Shown here: one piece after another, positions 19,162 through 28,356 of the stretch
Layout of the letters: each line of letters begins with the position of its first letter
Numbering within the stretch: the first letter of the stretch is position 1
From: Streptomyces sp. NBC_00154
GTDB taxonomy: Bacteria > Actinomycetota > Actinomycetes > Streptomycetales > Streptomycetaceae
Length of the DNA: 64,000 nt
Reading direction: 5' to 3'
Assembly (NCBI RefSeq): GCF_026342835.1
Contig: NZ_JAPEMI010000001.1
Location: 2,424,501 to 2,488,500, forward strand
Made by a program: the position numbers and the translations under genes
Notes under the pieces: model-generated
Told to the model about the DNA's origin: nothing
Seen by the model: the letters and a program-made list of their open reading frames with translations, nothing else
The model's database searches: none

Positions 19162-19713
19162 ATGACCACTCGTACGTTCCTGTTCCTGCTCGGCAGCAGC
19201 CGCACCGACGGCAACACCGAGGAACTCGCGCGGCTCGCCGCCGAACAACTGCCGCCCGAGACCGAGCAGCGCTGGCTGAACCTGAACGAGCTGACGCTCC
19301 CCGACTTCGAGGACCTGCGGCACGACGGCGAGGGCCGCTACCCCGCCCCCACCGGCAACGGCGCCACCCTGCTGGACGCGACGCTCGGCGCAACCGATCT
19401 GGTGCTCGCGTCACCGCTGTACTGGTACGCCATGTCCACCTCCACCAAGCGGTATCTGGACCACTGGTCGGGGTGGATGCGGGTGCCCGGCCTCGACTTC
19501 AAGGAGCGGATGGGCGGGCGGACCCTGTGGGGCGTCACGGCGCTGGCGACGGCCGATCCGAGCGTCGCGGAACCGGCGACGGGCACGCTGCGGACCATCG
19601 CCTCGTACATGCGGATGGAGTGGGGCGGGATGCTGCTGGGAGTCGGCAGCCGGCCCGGCGACGTACTGGGCGACACGGCCGCCCTCACCCGCGCCAAGAC
19701 CTTCTTCGGCTGA
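19162..19713 (+). CDS. NAD(P)H-dependent FMN reductase / flavodoxin-like oxidoreductase
   Basis: Flavodoxin-fold protein of 183 residues. The phosphate-binding loop LGSSRTDGNTEELAR opens the protein, and ASPLYWYAMSTSTKRYLDHW is the flavin-contact segment typical of NADPH-dependent FMN reductases and quinone reductases. GGGGGACC lies seven bases before the ATG. A 24-bp palindrome upstream and a convergent TetR gene 12 bp downstream suggest inducible control by a small molecule. Confidence 0.85.
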   Translation: MTTRTFLFLLGSSRTDGNTEELARLAAEQLPPETEQRWLNLNELTLPDFEDLRHDGEGRYPAPTGNGATLLDATLGATDLVLASPLYWYAMSTSTKRYLDHWSGWMRVPGLDFKERMGGRTLWGVTALATADPSVAEPATGTLRTIASYMRMEWGGMLLGVGSRPGDVLGDTAALTRAKTFFG

Positions 19714-19725
19714 CGGCGCCTCACC

Positions 19726-20316
19726 TCACGCTTCCGGTGCGCCCAACGCCCTGAGCACATGCGTGACCAGTGCCGCGATCGTCGCCTCGTCCTGGCTCGG
19801 TTTGCGCAGCACATGGCGGTAGTAGACCGGTCCGTAGAGCATCTCCACGGCCAGCGGCAGATCCGCGCCCGGCGGGATCTGGCCCTGCTCCTGGGCTCGG
19901 CGCAGCCGGGCCACCGCCTCGCCGAAGCGGGGTTCGATCAGCTGGGTCCGGACCGTTTCGGCGAGTTCGTCGTCATGGTGGAGTTCGGAGAGGATCCCGG
20001 CGTAAGCGGGGCCGAACGGCGGCGTGGAGAGCAGTCTCACCGCCCCCGTCACATGGGTACGGATGTCGGCGGCGATGTCGCCGGTGTCGACGAACGGCGT
20101 GGCGTCGACCAGCGCCTCCGTGAACGCCTCCAGCAGCACCGCGCTCTTCGACGGCCACCAGCGGTAGATCGTCTTCTTGCTGACGCCCGCCCGGGCCGCG
20201 ATCGCCTCGATGGTGACGCGGCCGTATCCCTTCTCCGTGCACAGCGCGAGGGCGGCGTCCAGGGTCGCCCGTCGTGATCGCTCGCTACGGCGCAGTGAAC
20301 TCGGCGATGTGATCAT
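19726..20316 (-). CDS. TetR/AcrR-family transcriptional regulator
   Basis: DNA-binding repressor of 196 residues. The N-terminal helix-turn-helix reads TIEAIAARAGVSKKTIYRWW followed by PSKSAVLLEAF. The C-terminal part is a helical ligand-binding and dimer domain with the actinobacterial TetR tail pattern (ALAVEMLYGPVYYR-like). The ATG at 20316 is preferred; a longer frame reaching 20379 begins with unlikely sequence. It is convergent with the flavin reductase and also lies downstream of an ABC exporter on the same strand, so either could be its target. Confidence 0.87.
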   Translation of the reverse strand: MITSPSSLRRSERSRRATLDAALALCTEKGYGRVTIEAIAARAGVSKKTIYRWWPSKSAVLLEAFTEALVDATPFVDTGDIAADIRTHVTGAVRLLSTPPFGPAYAGILSELHHDDELAETVRTQLIEPRFGEAVARLRRAQEQGQIPPGADLPLAVEMLYGPVYYRHVLRKPSQDEATIAALVTHVLRALGAPEA

Positions 20317-20518
20317 TCGGTGAGCATAGGGGTGTTCGGTCCAATCCTTGTTGACAGGGCGTCGCCAGAAGTCGAACAATACAGACGCAGAAACGGAACG
20401 TACCGTGTCGGGTTGTTCCTGCTGTTCGCACCGTTCGTGCCGTTCGTGCCGCGACGAGCCGATCGGGGGACGGCTCGCCCGGCCGACGGCACGGGCGGAA
20501 TCGCGAACTCCCCGCCGC

Positions 20519-21406
20519 TCAGGCCGTGATGTCCTTCGCGGTGAGGCGTGCCCAGGCTGCCGAGCCGAACACCGCCGCGTACAGCCCCTGCAGCCCCAGG
20601 TTCTTGACCACGTCGTCCCAGTAGACGGGGTCGCGCAGCAGGTCCGCGAAGGACAGCCAGTAGTGTGGGAACAGATATGGGTGCATTCCGCTCAACTGCG
20701 GGATCGAGTCCAGGATCTGCACCGTGATCAGCACCCCGACCGTCGCGGCCATCGCCGCGATCCCGCTGCCGGTGAGCGTCGAGATGAACAGCCCGAGCGC
20801 CGCGAACCCGATGAGCGACGCCGCCACCGCCACCGCGATCAGCCCGGCCCTCAGCAGCCCCTCGCCGAAGCCGATCTGCGTCCCGGAGATCGTCGTGACC
20901 TCACCGACCGGGAACAGCAATGCCCCGACCGCCAGCGCCGACGCCGCCACGACCACCGTCGCGACCAGGCAGAACGCCAGTGTGGAGGCGTACTTGGCGA
21001 GCAGCAGCCGGGTCCGGCCCGCGGGCGCGACCAGCAGGTAGCGCAGGGTGCCCGCACCGGCCTCGCCCGCGATCGAATCACCCGCGATGACGCCGACGGC
21101 CATCGGGAGAAAGACCGGCAGGGTCACGGAGAGGGCGGCGAAGACCAGGAACAGGCCGTTGTTGGTCACCTGGGAGAGAAACGCCGGGCCGCCTCCCCCG
21201 CCCGGGCCGGCAGGCGAGCCGTCGCTCGTCTCGATCCTCACCGCGATCCCGATCAGTACGGGGACGGCGGCCAGCACCCCGAGGAGTGCGAGCGTGCGCC
21301 AGCGGCGCAGCGTCGTGGTCAGTTCGGAGCGGAGGATCCCGAAGGTCCACAGCGGGTTGCGGGACCGGCCCACCCCCGCCGGTCCGACTGCTTCAGCCTG
21401 CGACAT
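20519..21406 (-). CDS. ABC-2 type transporter permease
   Basis: Membrane subunit of an export ABC transporter, 295 residues with about six helices (first near residue 30, the rest from ~75 on). The second half has an AGTLRYLLVAPAGRTRLLLAKY coupling region. The ATG at 21406 is chosen over 21433 because GGAGAGGG lies just upstream. The gene overlaps the ATPase stop by 14 bp. The pair forms an exporter; substrate unknown. Confidence 0.87.
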   Translation of the reverse strand: MSQAEAVGPAGVGRSRNPLWTFGILRSELTTTLRRWRTLALLGVLAAVPVLIGIAVRIETSDGSPAGPGGGGGPAFLSQVTNNGLFLVFAALSVTLPVFLPMAVGVIAGDSIAGEAGAGTLRYLLVAPAGRTRLLLAKYASTLAFCLVATVVVAASALAVGALLFPVGEVTTISGTQIGFGEGLLRAGLIAVAVAASLIGFAALGLFISTLTGSGIAAMAATVGVLITVQILDSIPQLSGMHPYLFPHYWLSFADLLRDPVYWDDVVKNLGLQGLYAAVFGSAAWARLTAKDITA

Positions 21407-22379
21407 CGAAACCCTCTCCGGTGAGTGCGACAAAGGCGTCCTCCAGCGAGGCCCGCTCGACGCCGAACGACCGTACGCGCACCCCGCCGCGGACCAGCGC
21501 GCCGTTCAGGTCCGCGAGTTCGACGTCGGCCGGCGGGGCCTCGGCGCTCACCCGGTCACCATCGGCGGTGATGCCGGTGACGCCGAGCTCCTTGAGGATG
21601 CGGGCGGCGTCGCCCGGGTCGGGGGTGGTGACGGCGAGCCGGCCACGGGTGCCCGCCGCGAGGTCGGCGACCGGGCCCTGGGTGATCAGCCGGCCCCGGG
21701 CCATCACCGCGGCATGCGTACAGACCTGCTCGATCTCGTCGAGGAGGTGGGAGGAGAGGAAGACGGTGGTGCCGTCCGCCGCCAGTTCCCGGACCAGGGC
21801 GCGGATCTCGCGCATCCCCTGCGGGTCCAGTCCGTTGGTCGGCTCGTCCAGGACGAGGAGGCGGCGCGGCTGGAGCAGGGCGGCGGCCAGTCCGAGGCGC
21901 TGCTTCATGCCCAGCGAGTACGCCTTCGCCTTCTTGCCTGCCGCCGCGCCGAGCCCGACCCGGTCCAGCGCGGTCGCGACCCGGGCCCGACGGGTGCGCG
22001 GATCGGCGGTCGGGTCGGCGGAGTCGTACCGTACGAGATTGTCCCGGCCGGTCAGGAACCCGTACAGCGCGGGCCCTTCGATCAGCGCTCCGACCTGTGG
22101 GAGTACGGTGCGGGCGGCGCGCGGCATGGGGTGGCCGAGGACCCGGGCGGTACCGGACGTCGGGTCGATGAGGCCCATCAGCATCCGGATCGTGGTGGTC
22201 TTCCCGGAGCCGTTGGGCCCGAGGAAGCCGAAGACGCTGCCGCCCGGGACGCTGAGGTCGAGGCCGTCGACGGCGAGCTGGCCGCCGCGGTACCGCTTGG
22301 TGAGACCGCGGGTCTCGATCACGGCCGTTCCGGTCCGGGGCACCGCCTCGGACTCGATCACGGCGCCGGTCTCTGTCAT
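21393..22379 (-). CDS. ABC transporter ATP-binding protein (ABC-2 / drug exporter type)
   Basis: ATPase of 328 residues. Walker A is LGPNGSGKTTTIRML, the ABC signature SLGMKQRLGLAAALL, and Walker B RLLVLDEPTNGLDPQG with the switch His in FLSSHLLDEIEQV. The ~80-residue C-terminal extension is common in CcmA/DrrA-like ATPases. It is first in a two-gene minus-strand unit with the permease. Its promoter lies in the 116-bp gap that also holds the terminator of the upstream gene. Confidence 0.93.
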   Translation of the reverse strand: MTETGAVIESEAVPRTGTAVIETRGLTKRYRGGQLAVDGLDLSVPGGSVFGFLGPNGSGKTTTIRMLMGLIDPTSGTARVLGHPMPRAARTVLPQVGALIEGPALYGFLTGRDNLVRYDSADPTADPRTRRARVATALDRVGLGAAAGKKAKAYSLGMKQRLGLAAALLQPRRLLVLDEPTNGLDPQGMREIRALVRELAADGTTVFLSSHLLDEIEQVCTHAAVMARGRLITQGPVADLAAGTRGRLAVTTPDPGDAARILKELGVTGITADGDRVSAEAPPADVELADLNGALVRGGVRVRSFGVERASLEDAFVALTGEGFDVAG

Positions 22380-22410
22380 GCGTGACTCCCCATGGGTCGG
22401 GTAACCGACT

Positions 22411-22439
22411 GCCCCGCCGTACGGAGCGTACGGCGGGGC
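22411..22439 (-). terminator. Terminator after the LolA/RseB-like gene
   Basis: GCCCCGCCGTACG pairs perfectly with CGTACGGCGGGGC over 13 bp around a 3-base loop, 57 bases beyond the stop codon of the gene at 22496-23764 on the minus strand. Confidence 0.7.
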
Positions 22440-22495
22440 GGTCGCGCGGTGCGGGAGGTGCGGGTCGTCCGGGCAGCAGGGGTGGTGCCGGGGCG

Positions 22496-23764
22496 TCAGT
22501 TGGCGCTGTCGGCCGCCCTGACGAGCGCGTCCTTGGTGACCAGCCCGACGTAGACCTTGCCGTCGTCCGTCATCAGTGCGTTGACCAGGCGGGTCTTGAA
22601 GACCGTGCCCGAGCCGAACTTTCCGGTGACCTTGTCGCCGAACGAGTCCAGGAACTGCTGTGCCGCAGGCGGCACATCGCCGGACTTCGGCGACGTCGGG
22701 ATTGCCCGGCCGCCCGGCGCCTCGATCTCGGCGACCGCGCTCCAGCCCCCGCCGATCACCTTCACCCCCTTGCCGCCGGCCAGCCCGTCCAGCCCGGCCG
22801 GTGCACCCGGCACCTTGAACTCCGGTGCCTGCTTCTCGGCTTGCTGCTGCGCCTTCGCGTCGTCGGCCTCGGTCACCTTGGCGCCCTTCGGCGGAGTGAA
22901 CGTGAACGAGGAGCCGGCGGGCTTCGCGAAGTCGACGCTGGTGAACCCGGCGTCGATCACAGCCTTGCCGCCGCTGCTCGGCGAGAGCGTGAACTTCAGC
23001 GGTACGCCGTTCTTCGCGTCGACCGCGACCGTGATCGCGCCGATCGTCGAGCCGCCCTGCTTGGGCTTGATGACCAGCTTGTACGCGTCACGTCCGGCGA
23101 CCTGCGCCGTGCCGTCGACCGTCACCGACGTGGTGGGGCCGGCCGTCTTCAGCGCCTCTTCGGCGAACGCCTTCGGCGTGGTCGGCACGCCGTCCGGGGT
23201 CGTGGCCCCGCCACGCTTCTCCGCGTGGCCCGAAGCCTTGTCGCCGGTCGCGTGGTACGCCTCGTTGGACTTGCTGTCGTACGCCCAGACCTGGTCCCCG
23301 TTGCGGATCACGCTGTACTCGGCGGCGCTGTCCAGTATCGAGACGCGCTGCTTGTCGGGGCCGTCGGCGGCCACCCGCAGCGTGTGCGTACCGGAGGCGA
23401 GCTCCGTCAGCTTCTCCTGCGGGTCGGCGCTCGAACCATCGTGCGGTCCGTCGCCGCCCTGTGCCAGGGAGCCGGCGAGCCCGCCCAGCGACGGGATGCC
23501 GAGGTCGGTGCTGATCTTCACCGTGCCGGAGAGCTGCTCGGTGTCCGATGCGGCGATCTTCTCGATGAGCTGCTGTGCGGTGATCTTCGGCAGATCGGGG
23601 TCACCGGAGTCCGCGAGCGCCGGGACCAGCCCGATCGTCGCGGCCGCGACCCCCGCCACCGCGACCGGGACCACGTAGCGCGCCGCCCTGCGACGGCCGG
23701 CCATGGTGCCGGTGGCCTCGTCCGCGGCGTTGCCGGTGGTCTCTGCGCTGTCGTTCGGTGCCAT
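22496..23764 (-). CDS. Secreted LolA/RseB-like lipoprotein-carrier fold protein
   Basis: Exported protein of 422 residues. A cytoplasmic N-terminus with a Gly-Arg-Arg-Arg motif leads into a transmembrane/signal helix (residues ~33-55, YVVPVAVAGVAAATIGLVPA, ending PALADSG). The body resembles the MucB/RseB and LolA-type outer-membrane-lipoprotein-sorting family (DUF2092-like). VRVSVLD-type strands and a final DGKVYVGLVTKDAL support this. The ATG at 23764 follows GGAGGTAGGG; an in-frame extension to 23815 lacks a site. The role is unknown; MucB-like proteins in other bacteria sense envelope state. Confidence 0.78.
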   Translation of the reverse strand: MAPNDSAETTGNAADEATGTMAGRRRAARYVVPVAVAGVAAATIGLVPALADSGDPDLPKITAQQLIEKIAASDTEQLSGTVKISTDLGIPSLGGLAGSLAQGGDGPHDGSSADPQEKLTELASGTHTLRVAADGPDKQRVSILDSAAEYSVIRNGDQVWAYDSKSNEAYHATGDKASGHAEKRGGATTPDGVPTTPKAFAEEALKTAGPTTSVTVDGTAQVAGRDAYKLVIKPKQGGSTIGAITVAVDAKNGVPLKFTLSPSSGGKAVIDAGFTSVDFAKPAGSSFTFTPPKGAKVTEADDAKAQQQAEKQAPEFKVPGAPAGLDGLAGGKGVKVIGGGWSAVAEIEAPGGRAIPTSPKSGDVPPAAQQFLDSFGDKVTGKFGSGTVFKTRLVNALMTDDGKVYVGLVTKDALVRAADSAN

Positions 23765-23838
23765 GTGTGCCCTACCTCCGTGGTCGGCGGCTTCCGTCCG
23801 GATGCACTCGTCCACTCCGTGCCGCCATTCTCACCCGT

Positions 23839-23873
23839 TTTGGTCAGGAGTGGTTGTTCTCCATCTGACCAAA
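23839..23873. promoter_or_regulatory. Inverted repeat upstream of the LolA/RseB-like gene
   Basis: TTTGGTCAG and CTGACCAAA, perfect 9-bp arms 17 bp apart, 75-110 bases upstream of the start at 23764. Could be an operator for that gene; no partner regulator is evident. Confidence 0.4.
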
Positions 23874-23949
23874 TTCGAGGTGGCGAAGCGTCAGCCCGCG
23901 GGAGCAACTCCGCATACCTCTGCGGTATGACACCACCCGGCCGGGCCTC

Positions 23950-23971
23950 CCCCGACCCGTAGGGGTCGGGG
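23950..23971 (-). terminator. Terminator after the prenyl diphosphate synthase gene
   Basis: CCCCGACCC pairs with GGGTCGGGG around a 4-base loop, 22 bases beyond the synthase stop codon on the minus strand. Confidence 0.6.
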
Positions 23972-23992
23972 TGCGCAGCACGCCTGCCGGGG

Positions 23993-25003
23993 TCAGCCCG
24001 CGCGGTGAACCACGGCGTCGCACAGCTCTTCCAGCGCGGCCTTCGCGTAGCACTCGGGCAGCGGCGCCAGCGTCGCCCGCGCCTCCTCCGTCCACCGGAT
24101 GGTGTCCCGCCGGGCCTGCTCCAGCGCCGGGTGCGCGCGCAGCCGGCAGAGCGCCTCGGCGAGCCGGGCGTCGTCGCTGAGGTCGCCGTCCAGCAGCTCC
24201 AGCAGCTCCAGGTCGTCCGGCTTGCCGTCGGCCGCCGCCTGCGCCCGCAGGTGCAGCACGGGGAGCGTCGGGATGCCTTCGCGCAGGTCCGTGCCGGGGG
24301 TCTTGCCGGACTCGTGGGAGTCGGAGGCGATGTCGAGTACGTCGTCGGCGAGCTGGAAGGCGACGCCGAGCCGCTCCCCGTACTGGGTGAGGATGTCGAC
24401 GGCCGAATCGTCGGCGCCGGCCATCATCGCGCCGAACCGGCAGGCCACGGCGATCAGCGAGCCGGTCTTGCCGCGCATCACGTCGAGGTAGTGCTCGACC
24501 GGGTCGCGGCCGTCGCGCGGGCCCGCGGTCTCCAGGATCTGGCCGGTGACCAGGCGCTCGAACGCCTCCGCCTGGATGCGCACGGCCTCCGGACCGAGGT
24601 CGGCCAGTATGTGCGAGGCGCGGGCGAAGAGGAAGTCGCCGGTCAGCACGGCCACCGAGTTGCCCCAGCGGGTGTTGGCGCTGTCGACTCCGCGGCGTAC
24701 TTCCGCCTCGTCCATGACGTCGTCGTGGTAGAGCGTGGCGAGGTGCGTCAGCTCGACGACCACGGCGGACGGCACGACACCCGGCGCGTCCGCGTCACCG
24801 AACCGGGCGGACAGCATCGCCAGCAGAGGCCGGAAACGCTTGCCCCCGGCCCGTACGAGATGCTGCGCAGCCTCTGTGATGAAGGGGACGTCGCTCTTGG
24901 TGGCATCGAGCAGCCCCGCCTCGACAGCTGCCAAACCGGTCTGGACATCGGCCTCAAGAGCCTGGTCCCGCACGCTCAGTCCGAACGGCCCGACGACGGT
25001 CAC
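23993..25003 (-). CDS. Long-chain polyprenyl diphosphate synthase
   Basis: Trans-prenyltransferase of 336 residues that elongates farnesyl or geranylgeranyl diphosphate with isopentenyl diphosphate. The first Asp-rich motif is in TLYHDDVMDEAEVRRG and the second in FQLADDVLDIASDS, with GGKRFRPLLAMLSARFG for diphosphate binding. The short FARM (DDxxD) and small side chains upstream fit a long-chain (C35-C45) enzyme. Placed between the nuo operons and near mqn and menG genes, it most likely makes the menaquinone side chain. The ATG at 25003 follows CAGGAGATC. Confidence 0.93.
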   Translation of the reverse strand: MTVVGPFGLSVRDQALEADVQTGLAAVEAGLLDATKSDVPFITEAAQHLVRAGGKRFRPLLAMLSARFGDADAPGVVPSAVVVELTHLATLYHDDVMDEAEVRRGVDSANTRWGNSVAVLTGDFLFARASHILADLGPEAVRIQAEAFERLVTGQILETAGPRDGRDPVEHYLDVMRGKTGSLIAVACRFGAMMAGADDSAVDILTQYGERLGVAFQLADDVLDIASDSHESGKTPGTDLREGIPTLPVLHLRAQAAADGKPDDLELLELLDGDLSDDARLAEALCRLRAHPALEQARRDTIRWTEEARATLAPLPECYAKAALEELCDAVVHRAG

Positions 25004-25446
25004 GAGGGGATCTCCTGTCTGCTGACGATCACACGGAATGTCGATGTGTCGCTGTCATCACTCAAGTCAGCGTATCCGGTCCCCTTTGGATCACCGTGGG
25101 CGCCTTCCCGCCACCGCCGGTATGTTCGGCTTGTCCAGGAGCACCGCGACAGCCGGACGGACCCGGCTGCGTCCCGGCGATGCCCGGGCCCTTTCCGGTC
25201 GGCCGGGGGCTCGCGCCCCCGTCCTGCCCCGAGGTCCGGGTGGCGGCCGCCGTCGGGATGACGTTCGGTCCGATCGAGTACCTGCCGGTCCGGCGTCACC
25301 TGGCCGGGCGCAGCCACGACGCCGAGTTCCCCGTCGCCCCGGAGCCGCGCCGTACGGCCGATCGTCGGCGGTGCGGTCCCCGCCACCGTCGGCGCCGCCG
25401 GACCCCCGCTCGAGCGCCCCATGCCCCCCGTCCACCGAGGTACGCC
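25004..25446. other. Gene-free interval between prenyl synthase and CocE remnant
   Basis: About 440 bp with no gene that I can support. It must hold the prenyl synthase promoter on the left. GGGGGC-TCGC-GCCCCC at 25205-25220 is a hairpin of the kind scattered in Streptomyces intergenic DNA. Frames through 25250-25430 lack convincing composition. Confidence 0.5.
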
Positions 25447-26990
25447 ATGCGCATCCGCGTACGCGGGCCACGGCTACGCCTCCGTACGCGTCGATGCCCG
25501 CGGGCACGGCAACAGTGAGGGGCTGCCGGGCGACGCGTACGACGAGACCGGGCCGGCCGACGGGGTTGCCGTCGTCCACTGGCTGGCCGGGCAGGAGTGG
25601 TGCTCCGGCCGGGTCGGCATGTTCGGCATCTCCTGGGGCGGCACCATCTCGCTCCGGATCGCCGCGCTCGCCCCCGAGCCGCTGAAGGCGATCGTCACGG
25701 TCTGCTCGACCGACGACCGCTACGACAACGACGTGCACTACATGGGCGGCTCGGTCCTCGCCGTCGGCATGCACGCCCGGGCCGCCACCACGCTGGCCGT
25801 GGTCGCACCAGTACCCGGACCGCGGCCTGCCGCCGGGCCCGTCGATCGGCTTCCTCCAGGAGACGCTGCGCTGGTGGGACCAGCATCTGAAGGACGAGGA
25901 CACCGGTGTCATGTCCGAGCCACGGCTGCGGTCCTGGATCAGCGAGTCGCACCGGCTCGCGACGGTGTACGAGACGCTTCCCGGCCGGTGGGTCGGCGAC
26001 ACCGGCTGGCCGTCGAAGAACGTCGTGACGATCGCGTACGCCCTCCAGGGCGGCCCGCAGACCGTGCGCTCGCCGCAGCAGACCGGGCTGGACGCCGGGC
26101 GCCTCGTCCCGTTCGGCAACGACGCCGATCTGCCGCCCGACCAGCGCGACGAGGACGCCAAGTCGGTCTCGTTCGAGTTCCCGGTCGAGGACGCCCCCAT
26201 CGAGATCCTGGGCCGCCCACGGGTGAAGCTCCGGATCCGGATGGACGTACCGCACGGCCAGGCGATCGTCCGGCTCTGGGACGTCATACCCGACGGTGCC
26301 TCCACGCTCGTCACCCGCGGCGTCCTCAACCTGTCCGCGCGGCACGGCCGCGACCGGTCCGACGACTGGACGCCCGGCGCGACCGAGGACGTCACCTTCG
26401 AGCTGAACGGCATCGGGCACACCTTCTCGCCCGGCCACCGGATCAGGCTCGCCGTCTCCTCCTCGTACTGGCCGTGGATCTGGCCGCAGGCCGGTTCGGC
26501 GGGGTTCACCCTGCACGCGGACGGCAGCCTCGTCGAACTGCCGGTGCGCCACCGCACCGAGGAACCGGCGATCACATTCGAGGAGGCGGAGCATGCGGAG
26601 CCGCTCGTCGTCGTCCTCCCGGTGACGCTCGACGAGCCGCGCCCCGAGCGCCTGGTGGTCCGCGATGTCGCCAAGGGCGAATGGCGGCTGGAGGTCGACC
26701 CGCGCTACGGCGGCACACGCGTTCACCCGGACGGCCTCGAATTCACCGAGGAGGGAGTGGATGCGTACACGATCCAGGAGAACGACCCGCTGTCGGCGCG
26801 CACCCGCTCCGACTGGACGATCAGGCTCCACCGGCCGGAGATGGCCTGGGACGTGAAGATCGAGACGCGATCCGAGATCAGTGGGGACGAGCACGACTTC
26901 CTCACCTCCGACGAGATGGTGTGCAAGGACGGCGACGAGATCGTCTTCCACCGCACCTGGGTGAAGCGGATCCCCCGCACGGCGGGCTGA
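25447..26990 (+). pseudogene. CocE/NonD-family hydrolase, two internal deletions
   Basis: Decayed serine hydrolase of the CocE/X-Pro dipeptidyl-peptidase family. The ATG at 25447, preceded by GAGG, gives MRIR; the reading then jumps by one base into YAGHGYASVRVDARGHGNS, skipping roughly 60 expected residues. The nucleophile motif survives (GMFGISWGGT). At about 25797-25800 a second jump, after ARAATTLA, moves into WSHQYPDRGLPPGPSIGF, skipping a long block that should carry the rest of the catalytic domain. The C-terminal jelly-roll domain from 25911 on is intact. Both junctions change frame, so no functional enzyme is expected. Confidence 0.82.
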
Positions 26991-27126
26991 ACCACCGCCG
27001 CACCCCGTCCGACGTGGGGGTACGGCGGAACTTTCGGGGAATGCGGCGAAGTTGGGGCACTGCCGCGCGGTGGCCACACCGACGTAACGTGTCCCCCAAG
27101 CGACCTGGAAAGCGAGGCAGCACCAC

Positions 27127-28356
27127 ATGCCCGAGCAGAGCAGCCCGCTCGATCTGGCCGAGGGCGATCCCTTCGGTCCGCACAACCTTCCCTACGGCGT
27201 GTTCTCCACGACCGGCCACCCCGCCGAGCGCCGGGTAGGTGTCCGCATCGGCAACCATGTGCTGGACGCCGGAGCCGCGGCACACGCGCTCGGCTCGCCC
27301 TACGCGCAGCTCCTCGCCCAGCCGGACCTGACCGCACTGCTGTCGGCCGGCCGCACCGCCTGGCGGGACGTCCGGCGGGCGCTGACCGCATGGGTGACGG
27401 TCCCGGCACACCGTGCGGACATCGAGCCACTGCTGCATCCCGTCGAGTCGGTGACGCTCCATCTGCCGTACCAGGTCGCGGACTACGTCGACTTCTACGC
27501 GAGCGAGAACCACGCCACCAACGTCGGAAGGATCTTCCGCCCGGACGGCGACCCGCTCACCCCCAACTGGAAGCACCTCCCGATCGGCTACCACGGCCGG
27601 TCCGGCACCGTCGTCGTCTCCGGAACGGATGTGGTGCGCCCCGCCGGCCAGCGCAAGGCGCCCTCCGACGCCGCCCCGGTCTTCGGCCCCTCGGCCAAGC
27701 TGGACATCGAGGCCGAGGTCGGCTTCCTCGTCGGCGTGGGGTCCGAGCAGGGCCGGCCGGTCGCGCTCGGCGACTTCCGCGACCATGTGTTCGGGCTCTC
27801 GCTGCTCAACGACTGGTCGGCGCGGGACATCCAGGCGTGGGAGTACGTCCCGCTGGGCCCGTTCCTCGGCAAGTCCTTCGCCACGTCCGTCTCGGCGTGG
27901 GTGACCCCGCTCGAAGCCCTGGAATCGGCCCGGATCGCACCGCCTGCCCGGGACTTCCCGCTCCTCCCCTATCTGGAGGACGGGGCCGAGGAGGAGCCGG
28001 GCGGCCTGGACCTGCGGATCGCCGTCGCGATCAACGGACAGCTGGTCGCCGAGCCGCCGTTCGCCACCATGTACTGGACGGCGGCCCAGATGCTGGCGCA
28101 GATGACGGTGAACGGCGCGTCGCTGCGCACCGGCGACCTGTACGGCTCCGGCACGGTCAGCGGCCCCGAGGCGGGCCAGCGCGGCTCCCTGCTCGAGCTC
28201 ACCTGGAACGGGCGCGACCCGCTGGACCTCCCGGACGGCAAGCGGACGTTCCTGGAGGACGGCGACACGGTGACGATGACGGCCTGGGCACCGGGCCCGC
28301 ACGGCACGCGGGTGGGTCTCGGCGAAGTGACGGGCCGAATCGTGCCGACACCATGA
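27127..28356 (+). CDS. fahA: Fumarylacetoacetase
   Basis: Last enzyme of tyrosine/homogentisate catabolism; cleaves fumarylacetoacetate to fumarate and acetoacetate. The 409-residue length is normal. Active-site segments include FYASENHATNVGRIFR, PIGYHGRSGTVVVSG, AKLDIEAEVGFLVG and LNDWSARDIQAWEYVPLGPF, supplying the metal-binding acidic residues and the catalytic His (of the HATN segment). The ATG follows AAGCGAGGCAGC. Its stop overlaps the start of the GPP34 gene (ATGA), although the two have no known joint function. Other tyrosine-pathway genes are not in the window. Confidence 0.95.
   Translation: MPEQSSPLDLAEGDPFGPHNLPYGVFSTTGHPAERRVGVRIGNHVLDAGAAAHALGSPYAQLLAQPDLTALLSAGRTAWRDVRRALTAWVTVPAHRADIEPLLHPVESVTLHLPYQVADYVDFYASENHATNVGRIFRPDGDPLTPNWKHLPIGYHGRSGTVVVSGTDVVRPAGQRKAPSDAAPVFGPSAKLDIEAEVGFLVGVGSEQGRPVALGDFRDHVFGLSLLNDWSARDIQAWEYVPLGPFLGKSFATSVSAWVTPLEALESARIAPPARDFPLLPYLEDGAEEEPGGLDLRIAVAINGQLVAEPPFATMYWTAAQMLAQMTVNGASLRTGDLYGSGTVSGPEAGQRGSLLELTWNGRDPLDLPDGKRTFLEDGDTVTMTAWAPGPHGTRVGLGEVTGRIVPTP

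Noticed and set aside
20348..20380. TTGACA promoter on the plus strand near 20350
   Set aside because: No -10 box at 16-18 bp and no plus-strand gene downstream.
25911..26990. A separate intact 359-codon hydrolase gene
   Set aside because: It begins in the middle of a CocE family protein and lacks the catalytic domain; it is the 3' part of the broken gene.
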